From: JAZFYD01 sp036443405
Lineage (GTDB): Bacteria > Planctomycetota > PLA2
DNA length: 51,867 nucleotides
Reading direction: 5' to 3'
NCBI GenBank assembly: GCA_036443405.1
Contig: JAZFYD010000003.1
Coordinates: forward strand, 1 to 51,867
The notes under the pieces are model-generated. The model made no database searches. It was given only the letters and a program-made list of their open reading frames with translations, and was not told where the DNA came from. The translations under genes and the position numbers were made by a program. Shown here piece by piece: positions 32,425 to 43,846 of the stretch (positions are counted from its first letter, which is position 1; every line of letters begins with the position of its first letter).

Positions 32425-33564
32425 ATGCGTTTTGCGGAGCGGATGTCGCGGCTGGGAACGGAAACCGCGTTCGAGGTACTGGCGCGCGCCAAGGCTCTCG
32501 AAGCGCAGGGCCGCTCGATTTGCCACCTGGAGATCGGCGAGCCCGATTTCGCGACGCCCGAGTTCGTGGTTGCCGCGGGGCAAGAGGCGCTCGAGCAAGG
32601 CCTCACCAAATACGGTCCGGCTGCGGGGTCCCAGGAGTTGCGCGAAGCCATCGCGGCGGACGTATCGCGGCGGCGGAACGTCACCGTCGATCCGGCCGAA
32701 GTCGTGATCGTTCCCGGTGCGAAGCCGATCCTCTTTTTTGCATTGTTGGCGTTGGTGGAAGAGGGCGACGAGGTGTTGGTGCCCGACCCCGGGTTTCCGA
32801 TCTATTCGTCCGTGGTCGCGATGGCCGGTGGCGTGCCGGTCCCGTACCGGTTGGATCCGGCCCGCGGTTTCGACATCGATACGAACAGTTTACGGCGCGC
32901 GCGCGGCGGCATCTTCAACACACCGCACAACCCGACGGGCGGCGTGATCGATCCTGCGGCGTGGAACGCGGTCGCGGAGCTCGATCTCGATTGGGTGGTG
33001 AGTGACGAGGTCTACTCACGGATGGTCTATGAGGGCGCGCATGCGTCGGCGCTGTCGGTACCTTCGCTCCGGGATCGCACCGTGCTTGTCGACGGTTTTT
33101 CCAAGACCTGGTCGATGACCGGGTGGCGCATCGGCTTTGGCGTCATGCCGCCGGAGCTCGCCGAGAAGGTCACGCGATTGCAGATCAACTGCACGTCGTG
33201 CGTACCGGCGTTCACGCAGCGCGCGGCGCTCGCGGCGCTGACCGGGCCGGAGGATCCCGTGCGCGAGATGGTTGCGGCGTTTCGTGGGCGGCGGGATCGG
33301 ATCACCGAGGGTCTGCGTGCGCTGCCCGGCGTGGAATGCGCAACTCCCAAGGGCGCGTTTTACGTGTTTCCGGACGTTTCCGCGTTGGGCGACAGCGACG
33401 AGATCGCGGCGGCGCTCCTCGAGGAAGAGGGCGTGGCCTGTTTGTCCGGAACCGCCTTCGGCGATGCGGGAAAGGGCTTTCTGCGCTTTTCGTACGCCGC
33501 GTCGAGCGAGACCATCGACGACGCACTCGGCCGAATCGCGAACTTCCTTAGCCGCCGCGCGTAA
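32425..33564 (+). CDS. PLP-dependent aminotransferase, class I (AspC-like)
   Basis: A 379-residue fold-type I aminotransferase. Landmarks: ICHLEIGEPDFATPEFV, LTKYGPAAGSQELREAIA, IFNTPHNPTGGVID, VSDEVYSRMVYEG, the PLP lysine in DGFSKTWSMTGWRIGF and the substrate arginine near GFLRFSYAAS. This is the aspartate/aromatic aminotransferase group; individual substrates cannot be assigned. ATG 32425 opens the typical FAERMSRLGTETAFEVL. It follows the riboswitch-controlled lipoprotein by 69 nt in the same direction and could be co-transcribed, though nothing ties it to corrinoids. Confidence 0.92.
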   Translation: MRFAERMSRLGTETAFEVLARAKALEAQGRSICHLEIGEPDFATPEFVVAAGQEALEQGLTKYGPAAGSQELREAIAADVSRRRNVTVDPAEVVIVPGAKPILFFALLALVEEGDEVLVPDPGFPIYSSVVAMAGGVPVPYRLDPARGFDIDTNSLRRARGGIFNTPHNPTGGVIDPAAWNAVAELDLDWVVSDEVYSRMVYEGAHASALSVPSLRDRTVLVDGFSKTWSMTGWRIGFGVMPPELAEKVTRLQINCTSCVPAFTQRAALAALTGPEDPVREMVAAFRGRRDRITEGLRALPGVECATPKGAFYVFPDVSALGDSDEIAAALLEEEGVACLSGTAFGDAGKGFLRFSYAASSETIDDALGRIANFLSRRA

Positions 33565-33580
33565 TTCGTGCCGCAGGCGC

Positions 33581-33608
33581 TTCCCCAACGACGGCGCTGC
33601 GCGATAAT
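33581..33608 (+). promoter_or_regulatory. Candidate promoter for the 670-residue secreted protein
   Basis: GATAAT (33603-33608) lies 31 nt upstream of ATG 33639, with a weak TTCCCC (33581-33586) 16 bp further up. The -10 matches five of six consensus bases. Confidence 0.35.
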
Positions 33609-33638
33609 GAGTGGTGGCCGGTCAGGGAGGGCTTGAAC

Positions 33639-35651
33639 ATGCGTCGCATCGGTTTGTTGCTTTTGGTTTGCATCGGTTTGGCGCCTGCGCAGGACGCACC
33701 CGCGAGCGCGGCCGATCTCGCTTCACTGGTACCCGAGGGCACGCTGCTTTTCGCCGAGTTCGACGACCTCGGCGGCGTCAGCGACTGGATGAAGAACACG
33801 TCGCTCGGGCGCATCTGCTCCGAGCCGGACGTGCAGGCGTTCCTGAAGCCGTTCGTGGATCAGATCCACTCCGCGCTCGACAAGATCCCGGCCAACGCGA
33901 ACCCGCTTGCCGCGGCCGGTTTGAGTTGGCGGGACTTCCAGGGGATCGAGATCCGCCGCGCGGGCATGGCCATCGTGGATGTGCAGATTCCGCAAGGCGG
34001 CATGAACGCGGGACCGCCCAAGGTCGACCTCGTCTTGTCCCTCGGGTTCCGCACCGGCGGCAACAAGGCGATGGAGATCACTGAGAAGTTGCATGCGGCG
34101 ATTCAAAAGCGCACCGGCGTTGCGTTTGTAGCAACAAACGTGTCCGGGAAGACGGTGTACCGTGCGGAGCAAAAGGGCATCGAGGTGTTCGCGTACCTCG
34201 ATGCGCAGCGGTTCCTGATCACGATGTCGCGGTCACGCATGGAGCAGACGCTGGATGGGTTGGCGGGCAAGAGTGCAGGGCCGTCGCTTGCGGCGTCAGC
34301 GCGTTTCCAGAAGGTCATCCGTCAGATGGGCGCGGAACGGCGCGGCCTTCTGGTGTATCTGGATGCCCCGCGGGTTATGGCGCTGGCGAAGCCGCACCTG
34401 CCGCCCGAGGGTCTCGAGGCCATCCGCGCGATGAAGATCGACGCGCTGGAAGCGATCGCGATGGCGGACATTCCGACGGGCAGCCGCATGAGGACGGAGT
34501 TTGCGATCTCGGTGCGTGAACCGGGCGGCGTGTGGGATCTCTGGAAGACGTATCCGATCCGCCACCGCTTCTTGAAGTTCGCGCCGGAGGACGCGCTGCT
34601 TTACGGCGGGGAATCCGTGGATCTGACCGAGTACTTCGCGAACTTCCAAAAGATGATGCCGGCCGAAGTGCAGGAGGAGATGCACCTTCAAGAGCTTTGG
34701 CGTGTGCTGGACGAGATTGCCGGCGTCGATGTCCAGGCGGATGTTCTCGGATCCATCGGGCGCGAATGGGGCTGGTACGTGAGTGCACCTCCGGGCGGCG
34801 GATTGATCCCCGACGTTTTGTTGTTCTGCGAGGTGAAGGAGCGCGCGCGGCTGGAGACAGCGCTCAACACGATGATGCAGCGCGTAACCCGCTGGGCGGA
34901 GAAAAACGAGGCTCACGCGCGGGTGCGCGAGACGATCTATCGCACCGCACGGATCCGCTACCTCGAATTGTTCACCGATTGGGAACCGGTCGGGGTTGCG
35001 CCGGCATGGTCGTTCGGAACCGACTACCTCGTGATGTCGCTTTACCCGCACTCCATCAAGAACGCGTGGGTGAAGAAGCCGTCGCTCGGCGAGAACGAGG
35101 CGTTCCGTTCGCTGATGCGCCACGTTCCCAAAGGCGCCGGCAGCGTGAGCTACGTCGACTTGCGCCGGCTCTTTGGATGGGCGTACAACACGTTGGTGCC
35201 GCTCGCGCAGGCCATGCAGGGGTTCGTGAACAAGGAGGCCGCAAAGGTCGGCCTGCGCCTGAACCTCGAGGACCTGCCGCCGGCGGAACCGATCCTGAAA
35301 CACCTCGGTGGCGCGGTGTTCTACAGCGTTTCCAATGACGACGGCGTTCGGTTCGGGTACGTGTCGGACTTCGGCGCGAGTCTGGTGGCCGCACCCGTGA
35401 TGGCAATTGGAATGCTGACCGTCCTCATGTTGCCCCGGGCGCAGGTGGGACCGCCGCCTCCCATCGAAGGGACGCAGCGCATGCTCGAAGACGAGAAACG
35501 CCGGCGGGACGCGGCGAACCAACACGGCGACGGCCGCGGCAACCGCGATGGCGAGGACAGCCCCCAAAAGCGCATGGATGATCTCGAGTCCGAAATCGAG
35601 CGCATCCGCGAAGAGATCGAGGAGCGCGGGACGGCCTCGGGTGACGGCTGA
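33639..35651 (+). CDS. Large secreted protein, DUF3352-like
   Basis: A 670-residue protein with a signal peptide (MRRIGLLLLVCIGLAPAQ). The opening of the mature part (ADLASLVPEGTLLFAEFDDLGGVSDW) recalls DUF3352-type proteins, which start with a statement-like PxxTxxxxxxxD segment and have a duplicated alpha/beta layout. A second such unit appears near residue 310 (FLKFAPEDALLYGGESVDLTEYF). A late hydrophobic stretch (about 585-607) is followed by a Pro-rich linker and a charged C-terminal coiled coil (DDLESEIERIREEIEER). It is probably periplasmic or membrane-tethered. ATG 33639 follows GGGAGGG at 8 nt. Function unknown. Confidence 0.8.
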   Translation: MRRIGLLLLVCIGLAPAQDAPASAADLASLVPEGTLLFAEFDDLGGVSDWMKNTSLGRICSEPDVQAFLKPFVDQIHSALDKIPANANPLAAAGLSWRDFQGIEIRRAGMAIVDVQIPQGGMNAGPPKVDLVLSLGFRTGGNKAMEITEKLHAAIQKRTGVAFVATNVSGKTVYRAEQKGIEVFAYLDAQRFLITMSRSRMEQTLDGLAGKSAGPSLAASARFQKVIRQMGAERRGLLVYLDAPRVMALAKPHLPPEGLEAIRAMKIDALEAIAMADIPTGSRMRTEFAISVREPGGVWDLWKTYPIRHRFLKFAPEDALLYGGESVDLTEYFANFQKMMPAEVQEEMHLQELWRVLDEIAGVDVQADVLGSIGREWGWYVSAPPGGGLIPDVLLFCEVKERARLETALNTMMQRVTRWAEKNEAHARVRETIYRTARIRYLELFTDWEPVGVAPAWSFGTDYLVMSLYPHSIKNAWVKKPSLGENEAFRSLMRHVPKGAGSVSYVDLRRLFGWAYNTLVPLAQAMQGFVNKEAAKVGLRLNLEDLPPAEPILKHLGGAVFYSVSNDDGVRFGYVSDFGASLVAAPVMAIGMLTVLMLPRAQVGPPPPIEGTQRMLEDEKRRRDAANQHGDGRGNRDGEDSPQKRMDDLESEIERIREEIEERGTASGDG

Positions 35652-35694
35652 TGCGACCATGGACGGAGCAGCCGTCGCCAAGTAATCTCGCGCC

Positions 35695-36690
35695 ATGCGT
35701 GTTTCCGATTTTCGATCTGACACCGTGACGAAGCCGACGGACGCCATGCGGCGGGCGATGGCGGAAGCGGAGGTCGGCGACGACGTCCTGGAAGACGACC
35801 CCACCGTTCAGAAGCTCGAGGCGCGGATCGCCGAGCTGTTTGAGCGCGAGGGTTCCTTGTTTTGTCCCACCGGCACGATGGCCAACCAGATCGCGATCGG
35901 ATTGTGGACCGATCCCGGCGACGAAGTGCTGATGGAGGAAAAGGCGCACAGCTTCAACTTCGAGGTCGGCGGCGCCGCGAGGCTTTGGGGCGTTCAGCCG
36001 CGGCTGTTTCAAGCCGTTCGCGGCATCCCGGATCCCAAGATGTTGCAATCCATGGTGCGCGGATCCGACGTGCACATGTGCCGCACCGCGCTTTGCATCG
36101 TCGAGAACACGCACAACTTCCACGGCGGACGCGTGGTGCCGATCGAGCGCATCCAGGAGATTCGCGGCGCGTTGCCGGAGCCGGTCGGCATGCACATTGA
36201 CGGCGCGCGGCTCTGGAATGCGCACGTTGCAAGCGGAACGCCGCTGGCGGCTTACGCCGACGTCGCGGATTCGCTGATGGTCGCGTTGAGTAAGGGCATG
36301 GGCTGTCCCGCCGGATCGATGATCATTGCGGACTCGGACGCGATCGTGGAAGCGCGCCGGCTGCGCAAGCTGCTTGGCGGCGGCATGCGCCAGGTGGGGG
36401 TGCTCGCGGCCACGGGGCTTGTGGCCCTCGATGGCGGTTTCGATCACATCGCGGACGACCACCGCCGCGCGCAAGCACTGGCCGAGGCGTTCGGCGTGGA
36501 TCCCGCGAACGTGGACACGAACATCGTGATCGCAACCGTCGAAAACGCGAAGGCCGTCGAGGACGCGCTGCGAGAACGTGGCATCTGGGTGTTCGCCATC
36601 GCCGAGGACCAGATCCGCCTCGTCACCCACCGCGACGTGAACGACGAAGACGTCGATCGCGCGTGCGCTGCTGCCTCGGACGTTCTGTAG
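35695..36690 (+). CDS. ltaE: Low-specificity L-threonine aldolase
   Basis: A 331-residue PLP enzyme of the LtaE family (usual about 335-345). Starts MRVSDFRSDTVTKPTDAMR. Landmarks are GDDVLEDDPTVQKLE, FCPTGTMANQIAI, VENTHNFHGGRVVP, MHIDGARLWNA and the PLP lysine in VALSKGMGCPAGSMI. It cleaves threonine or allo-threonine to glycine and acetaldehyde in the cytosol. It stands alone between a secreted-protein gene and convergent leuS. A family B repeat begins about 5 nt after the stop. Confidence 0.96.
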   Translation: MRVSDFRSDTVTKPTDAMRRAMAEAEVGDDVLEDDPTVQKLEARIAELFEREGSLFCPTGTMANQIAIGLWTDPGDEVLMEEKAHSFNFEVGGAARLWGVQPRLFQAVRGIPDPKMLQSMVRGSDVHMCRTALCIVENTHNFHGGRVVPIERIQEIRGALPEPVGMHIDGARLWNAHVASGTPLAAYADVADSLMVALSKGMGCPAGSMIIADSDAIVEARRLRKLLGGGMRQVGVLAATGLVALDGGFDHIADDHRRAQALAEAFGVDPANVDTNIVIATVENAKAVEDALRERGIWVFAIAEDQIRLVTHRDVNDEDVDRACAAASDVL

Positions 36691-36695
36691 GAGAA

Positions 36696-36848
36696 ACCAC
36701 AGAGGCACGGAGACACGGAGGCGTTGCCGAAGAGTCCGAACCGGCCGGAGCGTATGCCGCTCTTCTTCCTTTAGCAGGATGGGGGAACTCCGCCTGCACC
36801 CCGGCGCACAAAGACTCGTTGGCCTCCGTGCCTCTGTGTCTCCGTGGT
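36696..36848. repeat. Inverted pair of family B repeats between ltaE and leuS
   Basis: The left arm (36696-36721) begins ACCACAGAGGCACGGAGACA. The right arm (36823-36848), read on the minus strand, begins ACCACGGAGACACAGAGGCA. They match over 26 bp except for A/G differences at four positions. Each arm follows a stop codon in gene orientation: ltaE by 5 nt, leuS (minus) by 17 nt. About 100 nt of unrecognised sequence separates them. The same motif recurs at 42202. Confidence 0.85.
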
Positions 36849-36865
36849 CGTCTTACGACAAACGT

Positions 36866-39697
<2,832 letters not shown>

Positions 39698-39735
39698 GGC
39701 AAGCCGAACAGGGTACCCGGCTTGCGCGGGCGGGG

Positions 39736-40812
39736 CTATTTCGGCGTGAGCTGGATGCTCCGCCAGAAGGCCTTCAGCTCGTTCTTGAAGTGGCGGCCGG
39801 CTCCTCCAAACGTCTTGACCTGTATGTCGTACAGACGCCCGTTGTCATGATCGAGGAAGCGGCGCTCCTCGGCCACGACGACGTTGCCCTTGGGATGTCT
39901 GCCGGTGAGTTTGTATTCGAGCCCCAGGTCCGCGCCGAACGACCTGCGCCTCTTGAGTCTCTTCGAGCCCTTGGCGGACTTGTGGTCCTTCGAAAACTGC
40001 TCGAACATCTTCTGCGCGCGCTTCTCGAGGTCGTTGTTCTTCTTCCAACTCCTCGCGAGAAACACGCGCACACGAATGATGCAGGAGTTCTCCTGGGGGT
40101 CGCGTCCTCGGAAGAGGTAGATCAGACCGTCGCGCGGTTGGAATTGCTCCTCGAGGAAGCCGCGCGGTTTCAACAGCTTGATGCGGTGGAATTCCGCTTC
40201 CAGTTTCTTGGGTTGGAGGGCGGCCGGGTCGGGCTTGTCCGCTTTTTGCGGCTTGAGCGCTTCTTTCACATCGATGACTGAAAACCGGTCCACGACGGTT
40301 CGCGCGCGGAGTTCGAGTTCGGTGCCGGGTGGGGTCGAATCCAGGAAGAACTCGTAGAGATCAACGCCGTTGCGGATCAGCACGACCGTCCGGCCCTGTT
40401 CCACCTCGCCCACGAACCCCCTGAAACTCACGGTGCGTTCTTCGTCCGCGCCCTCGACCTTGGGTTTGGTCGGCGACTTGTAGTGCTCTTTGTATTTGGC
40501 GGCTCGCGCCCGGGCGAGGTCGCCGAGGTCCCGGCCCGCTTCGCCCATCGTGAGCGCCGATTTGCGTAGCTTCACCGAGGCAAACTTCCCGTCCTCGTTG
40601 GCACGCAGGTGAAACAGCCAGGGCGCCTCGGCGTCCCCGACCCGTTCGAAACTCGCGGGCGCGCGGAGCATGAAGTTGTGCTTCGAGATCGGGGACCGGA
40701 TCACCAGCGCGGCGCCGTCGACGTCGAACGTGATTTCATCCGATCCGGCTGCGACCGATAAAAGAGAAAGAACCGAAATCGCGATCAGAAAAGCGGTGCT
40801 GTGGCGCATCAT
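39736..40812 (-). CDS. Secreted protein of unknown function
   Basis: A 358-residue protein with a signal peptide (MMRHSTAFLIAISVLSLLSVAAG). The mature part has two alpha+beta halves (about 25-175 and 195-358), each ending in a long helix and a basic beta strand. The second includes FRGRDPQENSCIIRVRVFLA and LDHDNGRLYDIQVKTFG. The pattern resembles small periplasmic lipoprotein-like (PsbP/Mog1-type) domains, but I cannot name a family. The start lies only 21 nt from the divergent phosphomutase start, so the promoters must overlap each other's 5' regions. It is followed by leuS 38 nt downstream. Confidence 0.78.
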   Translation of the reverse strand: MMRHSTAFLIAISVLSLLSVAAGSDEITFDVDGAALVIRSPISKHNFMLRAPASFERVGDAEAPWLFHLRANEDGKFASVKLRKSALTMGEAGRDLGDLARARAAKYKEHYKSPTKPKVEGADEERTVSFRGFVGEVEQGRTVVLIRNGVDLYEFFLDSTPPGTELELRARTVVDRFSVIDVKEALKPQKADKPDPAALQPKKLEAEFHRIKLLKPRGFLEEQFQPRDGLIYLFRGRDPQENSCIIRVRVFLARSWKKNNDLEKRAQKMFEQFSKDHKSAKGSKRLKRRRSFGADLGLEYKLTGRHPKGNVVVAEERRFLDHDNGRLYDIQVKTFGGAGRHFKNELKAFWRSIQLTPK

Positions 40813-40833
40813 GGCGGTTGGAGAGGCCCAAAA

Positions 40834-42162
40834 ATGACCGTATTCAAAGCTTACGACATCCGCGGACTGTACGGCTCGGAGATCGACGCGGCGCTCGCCG
40901 AACAGATCGGCCGGGCGTACGTGGCCGAAACCGGGGCGCGCCGCGTGGTCATCGGCCACGACATGCGGCCTTGCGCACCGGAGATCGCCGGGGCGCTCAC
41001 CGAAGGGCTGCGCTCTTCCGGCGCGGATGTCCACAGCATCGGCCTCGCCGCGACGCCCATGCACAGCTTTGCTGTCGGCCACGGCGGCTTCGACGGCGGC
41101 ATCATGGTGACCGCCAGCCACAACCCGTCGGAGTACATCGGGATGAAGCTGAGTCGCGCGGAAGCGGTTCCGATGAGCCGCGAAGCGGGCATCGGCGCCA
41201 TGGAGGCGCGCATCCAGTCGGGAAACCTCCCCGAACCGGCCGCGGAAAAGGGCGCGTTCACCGAAGGCGACTTCGTGAGCGAATACGTCGAGATGGTCAG
41301 CCGCCACGCGAACTTCGGACGACGGTTGAAGATCGTCGCCGATGCCGGCAACGGAATGGGCGGGTTCGAGTTCCCGCTCGTGGCGCCGCACCTCGACGCT
41401 GATGTCACGCGGCTCTACTTCGAACTCGACGGCACGTTCCCCAACCACGAAGCCAACCCGCTGAATCTCGATACCCTTCGCGACCTGCAGGCCGCGGTGC
41501 TCCGCGAGGGCGCCGATTTCGGCGTGGCATTCGATGGCGATGCCGATCGCGCCGCGTTCATCGACGACAAGGGCGAGGTCGTCACGAACGATCTCGCGAC
41601 GGCGCTGATGGCCGTCGACGTGTTGTCGCGCGAGAAGGGCCCCGTCGTGTACGACTTGCGCAGCAGCCGCGCGCTGCCGGAAGCCATCCTCGAAAACGGC
41701 GGCACGCCGATCCGTGGCAAGGTCGGACACAGTTTCATGAAGACCGCGATGCGGGAGCAGGGGTGTGTGTTCGGCGGCGAGTTCTCCGGTCACTATTACT
41801 TCCGCGAGAACTTCAACACCGAGTCCGCGAGCCTCGCGGTGGTGGCGATCGGTAATATCGTCTCGCGCGACGGCGCCAAGCTGTCCGAGCTCGTCGCGCC
41901 GCTTCGCCGCTATGTGATGACCGGTGAGTTGAACTTCAGGATCGAGGACAAAAAGGCCAAGATGGACGAGCTGGCCGCGGCGTTCCCCGATGCGGAGACC
42001 GACTGGCTCGACGGCGTCACCTGCCAGTACGAAAACTGGTGGTTCAACGTGCGCCCGTCCAACACCGAGCCGTATCTGCGGCTGAACCTCGAAGCGAAGG
42101 ACCAGGCCACGTACGACGAAGCGACCGCGCGGGTGTTCCCCCTCCTGGGCGAACCCGTCTAG
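40834..42162 (+). CDS. Phosphomannomutase/phosphoglucomutase
   Basis: A 442-residue alpha-D-phosphohexomutase. Four domains are signposted by VFKAYDIRGLYGSEI, the phosphoserine loop TASHNPSEY (Ser95), the metal loop DGDADRAAF (Asp234 onwards), the sugar-binding GGEFSGHYYFRE and the phosphate-binding RPSNTEPYLRLNLEA. The GEFSGH form is typical of the bifunctional PMM/PGM group. It interconverts hexose 6- and 1-phosphates for cell-surface polysaccharide precursors. ATG 40834 follows GGAGAGG. A glycosyltransferase gene lies 0.6 kb downstream, a possible functional link. Confidence 0.95.
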   Translation: MTVFKAYDIRGLYGSEIDAALAEQIGRAYVAETGARRVVIGHDMRPCAPEIAGALTEGLRSSGADVHSIGLAATPMHSFAVGHGGFDGGIMVTASHNPSEYIGMKLSRAEAVPMSREAGIGAMEARIQSGNLPEPAAEKGAFTEGDFVSEYVEMVSRHANFGRRLKIVADAGNGMGGFEFPLVAPHLDADVTRLYFELDGTFPNHEANPLNLDTLRDLQAAVLREGADFGVAFDGDADRAAFIDDKGEVVTNDLATALMAVDVLSREKGPVVYDLRSSRALPEAILENGGTPIRGKVGHSFMKTAMREQGCVFGGEFSGHYYFRENFNTESASLAVVAIGNIVSRDGAKLSELVAPLRRYVMTGELNFRIEDKKAKMDELAAAFPDAETDWLDGVTCQYENWWFNVRPSNTEPYLRLNLEAKDQATYDEATARVFPLLGEPV

Positions 42163-42201
42163 CTCGGCTTCGCGGGCGCACGCGCTCGAAGAGGAAGAGT
42201 T

Positions 42202-42220
42202 ACCACAGAGGCACAGAGGT
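42202..42220 (+). repeat. Single family B repeat after the phosphomutase
   Basis: ACCACAGAGGCACAGAGGT lies 39 nt past the phosphomutase stop in the same orientation as the gene. It matches the arms near 36700 and 36840. The remaining sequence from 42163 to 42430 shows no supportable gene. Confidence 0.7.
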
Positions 42221-42430
42221 GAATTCTTCTTCTGCAGGCGGTTGGCCGTTGACCGGCGCAGGGGGTGATTCTGTGGCCGATCGGTGGGCGGTCGCACCGA
42301 ATCCCGGTTCGGTCACTTCCTGAGCCGACGTTGATTCCCGATTTCTGGACTGCCGGGTAGCAGCCGGCCGGGGAGCAATCTAGACTGTCGGCTCATCCAA
42401 TCGGCCGTTTCGACGGCCCGGGATCACCCC

Positions 42431-42766
42431 ATGGAACTCGAGCAAAAAAACATCATCTTGCGCATCGTGAAGCCCTATCCGGAGGCACGGAACCACGTCT
42501 ACACCGGCCGCCTGGTCGCCTATGAGGAGGGGTTCGTCGCCGTCGACGGCAGCGTGCTGCACTTCGGTCGCGCCACCACGGAAGACCCGGCGGGCGGTTT
42601 TACAAAGTCGCCCCGGGCGATTCGCTGGGTTCCCAAGGAGCGCATTCAGTACATCCGCGAGCTGCCCGAGGGCATCGACCCGTTCGATCCCGAGCAGTTC
42701 GAGATCACGGCCGCGGGTGGGATCACCTCGCGCGCCGCGGATCGTCCGGACCTGCTGCCGGAATAA
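42431..42766 (+). CDS. Small soluble protein of unknown function
   Basis: A 111-residue protein (MELEQKNIILRIVKPYPEAR). The N-terminal half alternates beta strands with a central VYTGRLVAYEEGFVAVDGSVLHFG, ending in RWVPKERIQYIREL. This beta-barrel-like layout is reminiscent of Sm-like or small OB-type proteins, but no signature is decisive. No signal peptide or membrane helix, so cytosolic. It precedes a glycosyltransferase by 31 nt in the same direction. Confidence 0.75.
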   Translation: MELEQKNIILRIVKPYPEARNHVYTGRLVAYEEGFVAVDGSVLHFGRATTEDPAGGFTKSPRAIRWVPKERIQYIRELPEGIDPFDPEQFEITAAGGITSRAADRPDLLPE

Positions 42767-42797
42767 AGGGGCCGCGCGCGACGTTTCCATAAGGACC

Positions 42798-43838
42798 ATG
42801 CAGCGAGCCGCCCATGTCGTCACCCGCTTGAACGTCGGCGGGATTGCACGCTTCCTCGAGACTGCTGGCGATGCCGTGGACATCCTGGTGCGCGGCGTGG
42901 TGGAAGGCGGCGAAGCCGAGGCGGCGTGGTCGGGGGAGCAGATCGTGATCCCCGAGATGCGCCGGAGCCTGCGTTTCGGCCGTGATCTGTCGGCCTTGGA
43001 TGCGCTCATCTCCGAACTCCGAAACCAACGCGCCACCGTGGTACACACCCACGCGAGCAAAGCCGGCGTGCTCGGCCGGCTCGCGGCGCGGCGGCTCGGG
43101 CTGCCCTGTGTGCACACCTTCCACGGACATGTGCTCGAAGGATACTTCCCGCGGCCGATCTCTTGGGCGTTTCGGCGCATCGAGCGTTCGCTGGCGCGAC
43201 GCAGCCTGGTGACAGCAACGGGACCTCGCACGGCGGAACGGCTGCGCGCGCTGCTCGAATCGCCCGTCGAGGTCGTCGCGCCGGGCGTCACGCTGCCCGA
43301 GGCCTCGGCGGACGCGCGCGCCCGTTGGCGTGAGTCCTGGGGTGATCCGGAACGGGTGGCGCTTGCGGTCGCGCGACCGGTAGCGGGCAAAGGTCTCGCG
43401 CGTTTCGCGGCCGCGAGCCGGGCGGCGGGATACTTGCCCGTGGTCGCCGGCGCGGACCGCGTTAAAGGCGCTCTCGCGCTCGGCATCGTCGATCGAGTGG
43501 AAGAGCTCTACGCCGCGTGCGACGTCGTCGTGAGCGCGTCGCGCGCCGAGGGCACGCCCTATTCGCTTCTGGAGGCGGCGTGGGCCGGCCGGCCCGTGGT
43601 CGCGGCTCCGGCCGGTGATGTCGACTGGGTCGTCGGCAACGGCGGGCTCGTGACGGACAACCTCGTCGACGGCCTGCGCCAGCTGCGCGACCCCGAGCGC
43701 CGCGCGGAACTCGGACGGTGCGCAGCGGACGCGGTTCGACGCCGTTTCGACCCCGCAGCGCTGGCCCCGCGCCTGCGCGAACTCTACGCGCGGGCGGAGA
43801 AAACGGCTGCTTTGGAACCTGCCCCGGGTGGGTTCTAA
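42798..43838 (+). CDS. Glycosyltransferase, GT4-like (GT-B fold)
   Basis: A 346-residue protein. N-terminal domain: HVVTRLNVGGIARFLE, VVHTHASKAGVLGRLAARRL and CVHTFHGHVLEGYF. C-terminal nucleotide-sugar domain: VALAVARPVAGKGLARF and the acidic acceptor region VVVSASRAEGTPYSLLEAAWAGRPVVA, close to the EGxxxxxxEA signature of GT4 enzymes. The first motifs resemble the WbpH/lipid-linked UndP-sugar GT4 group used in polysaccharide assembly. ATG 42798 follows AAGGA. It acts at the cytosolic face of the membrane. lipA starts 9 nt after the stop. Confidence 0.88.
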   Translation: MQRAAHVVTRLNVGGIARFLETAGDAVDILVRGVVEGGEAEAAWSGEQIVIPEMRRSLRFGRDLSALDALISELRNQRATVVHTHASKAGVLGRLAARRLGLPCVHTFHGHVLEGYFPRPISWAFRRIERSLARRSLVTATGPRTAERLRALLESPVEVVAPGVTLPEASADARARWRESWGDPERVALAVARPVAGKGLARFAAASRAAGYLPVVAGADRVKGALALGIVDRVEELYAACDVVVSASRAEGTPYSLLEAAWAGRPVVAAPAGDVDWVVGNGGLVTDNLVDGLRQLRDPERRAELGRCAADAVRRRFDPAALAPRLRELYARAEKTAALEPAPGGF

Positions 43839-43846
43839 TCACCGTC

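Noticed and set aside
40801..40833. A GTG start at 40801 for the phosphomutase
   Set aside because: It would add 11 residues that overlap the divergent gene's start; ATG 40834 has a good ribosome site and begins the conserved FKAYDIRG.
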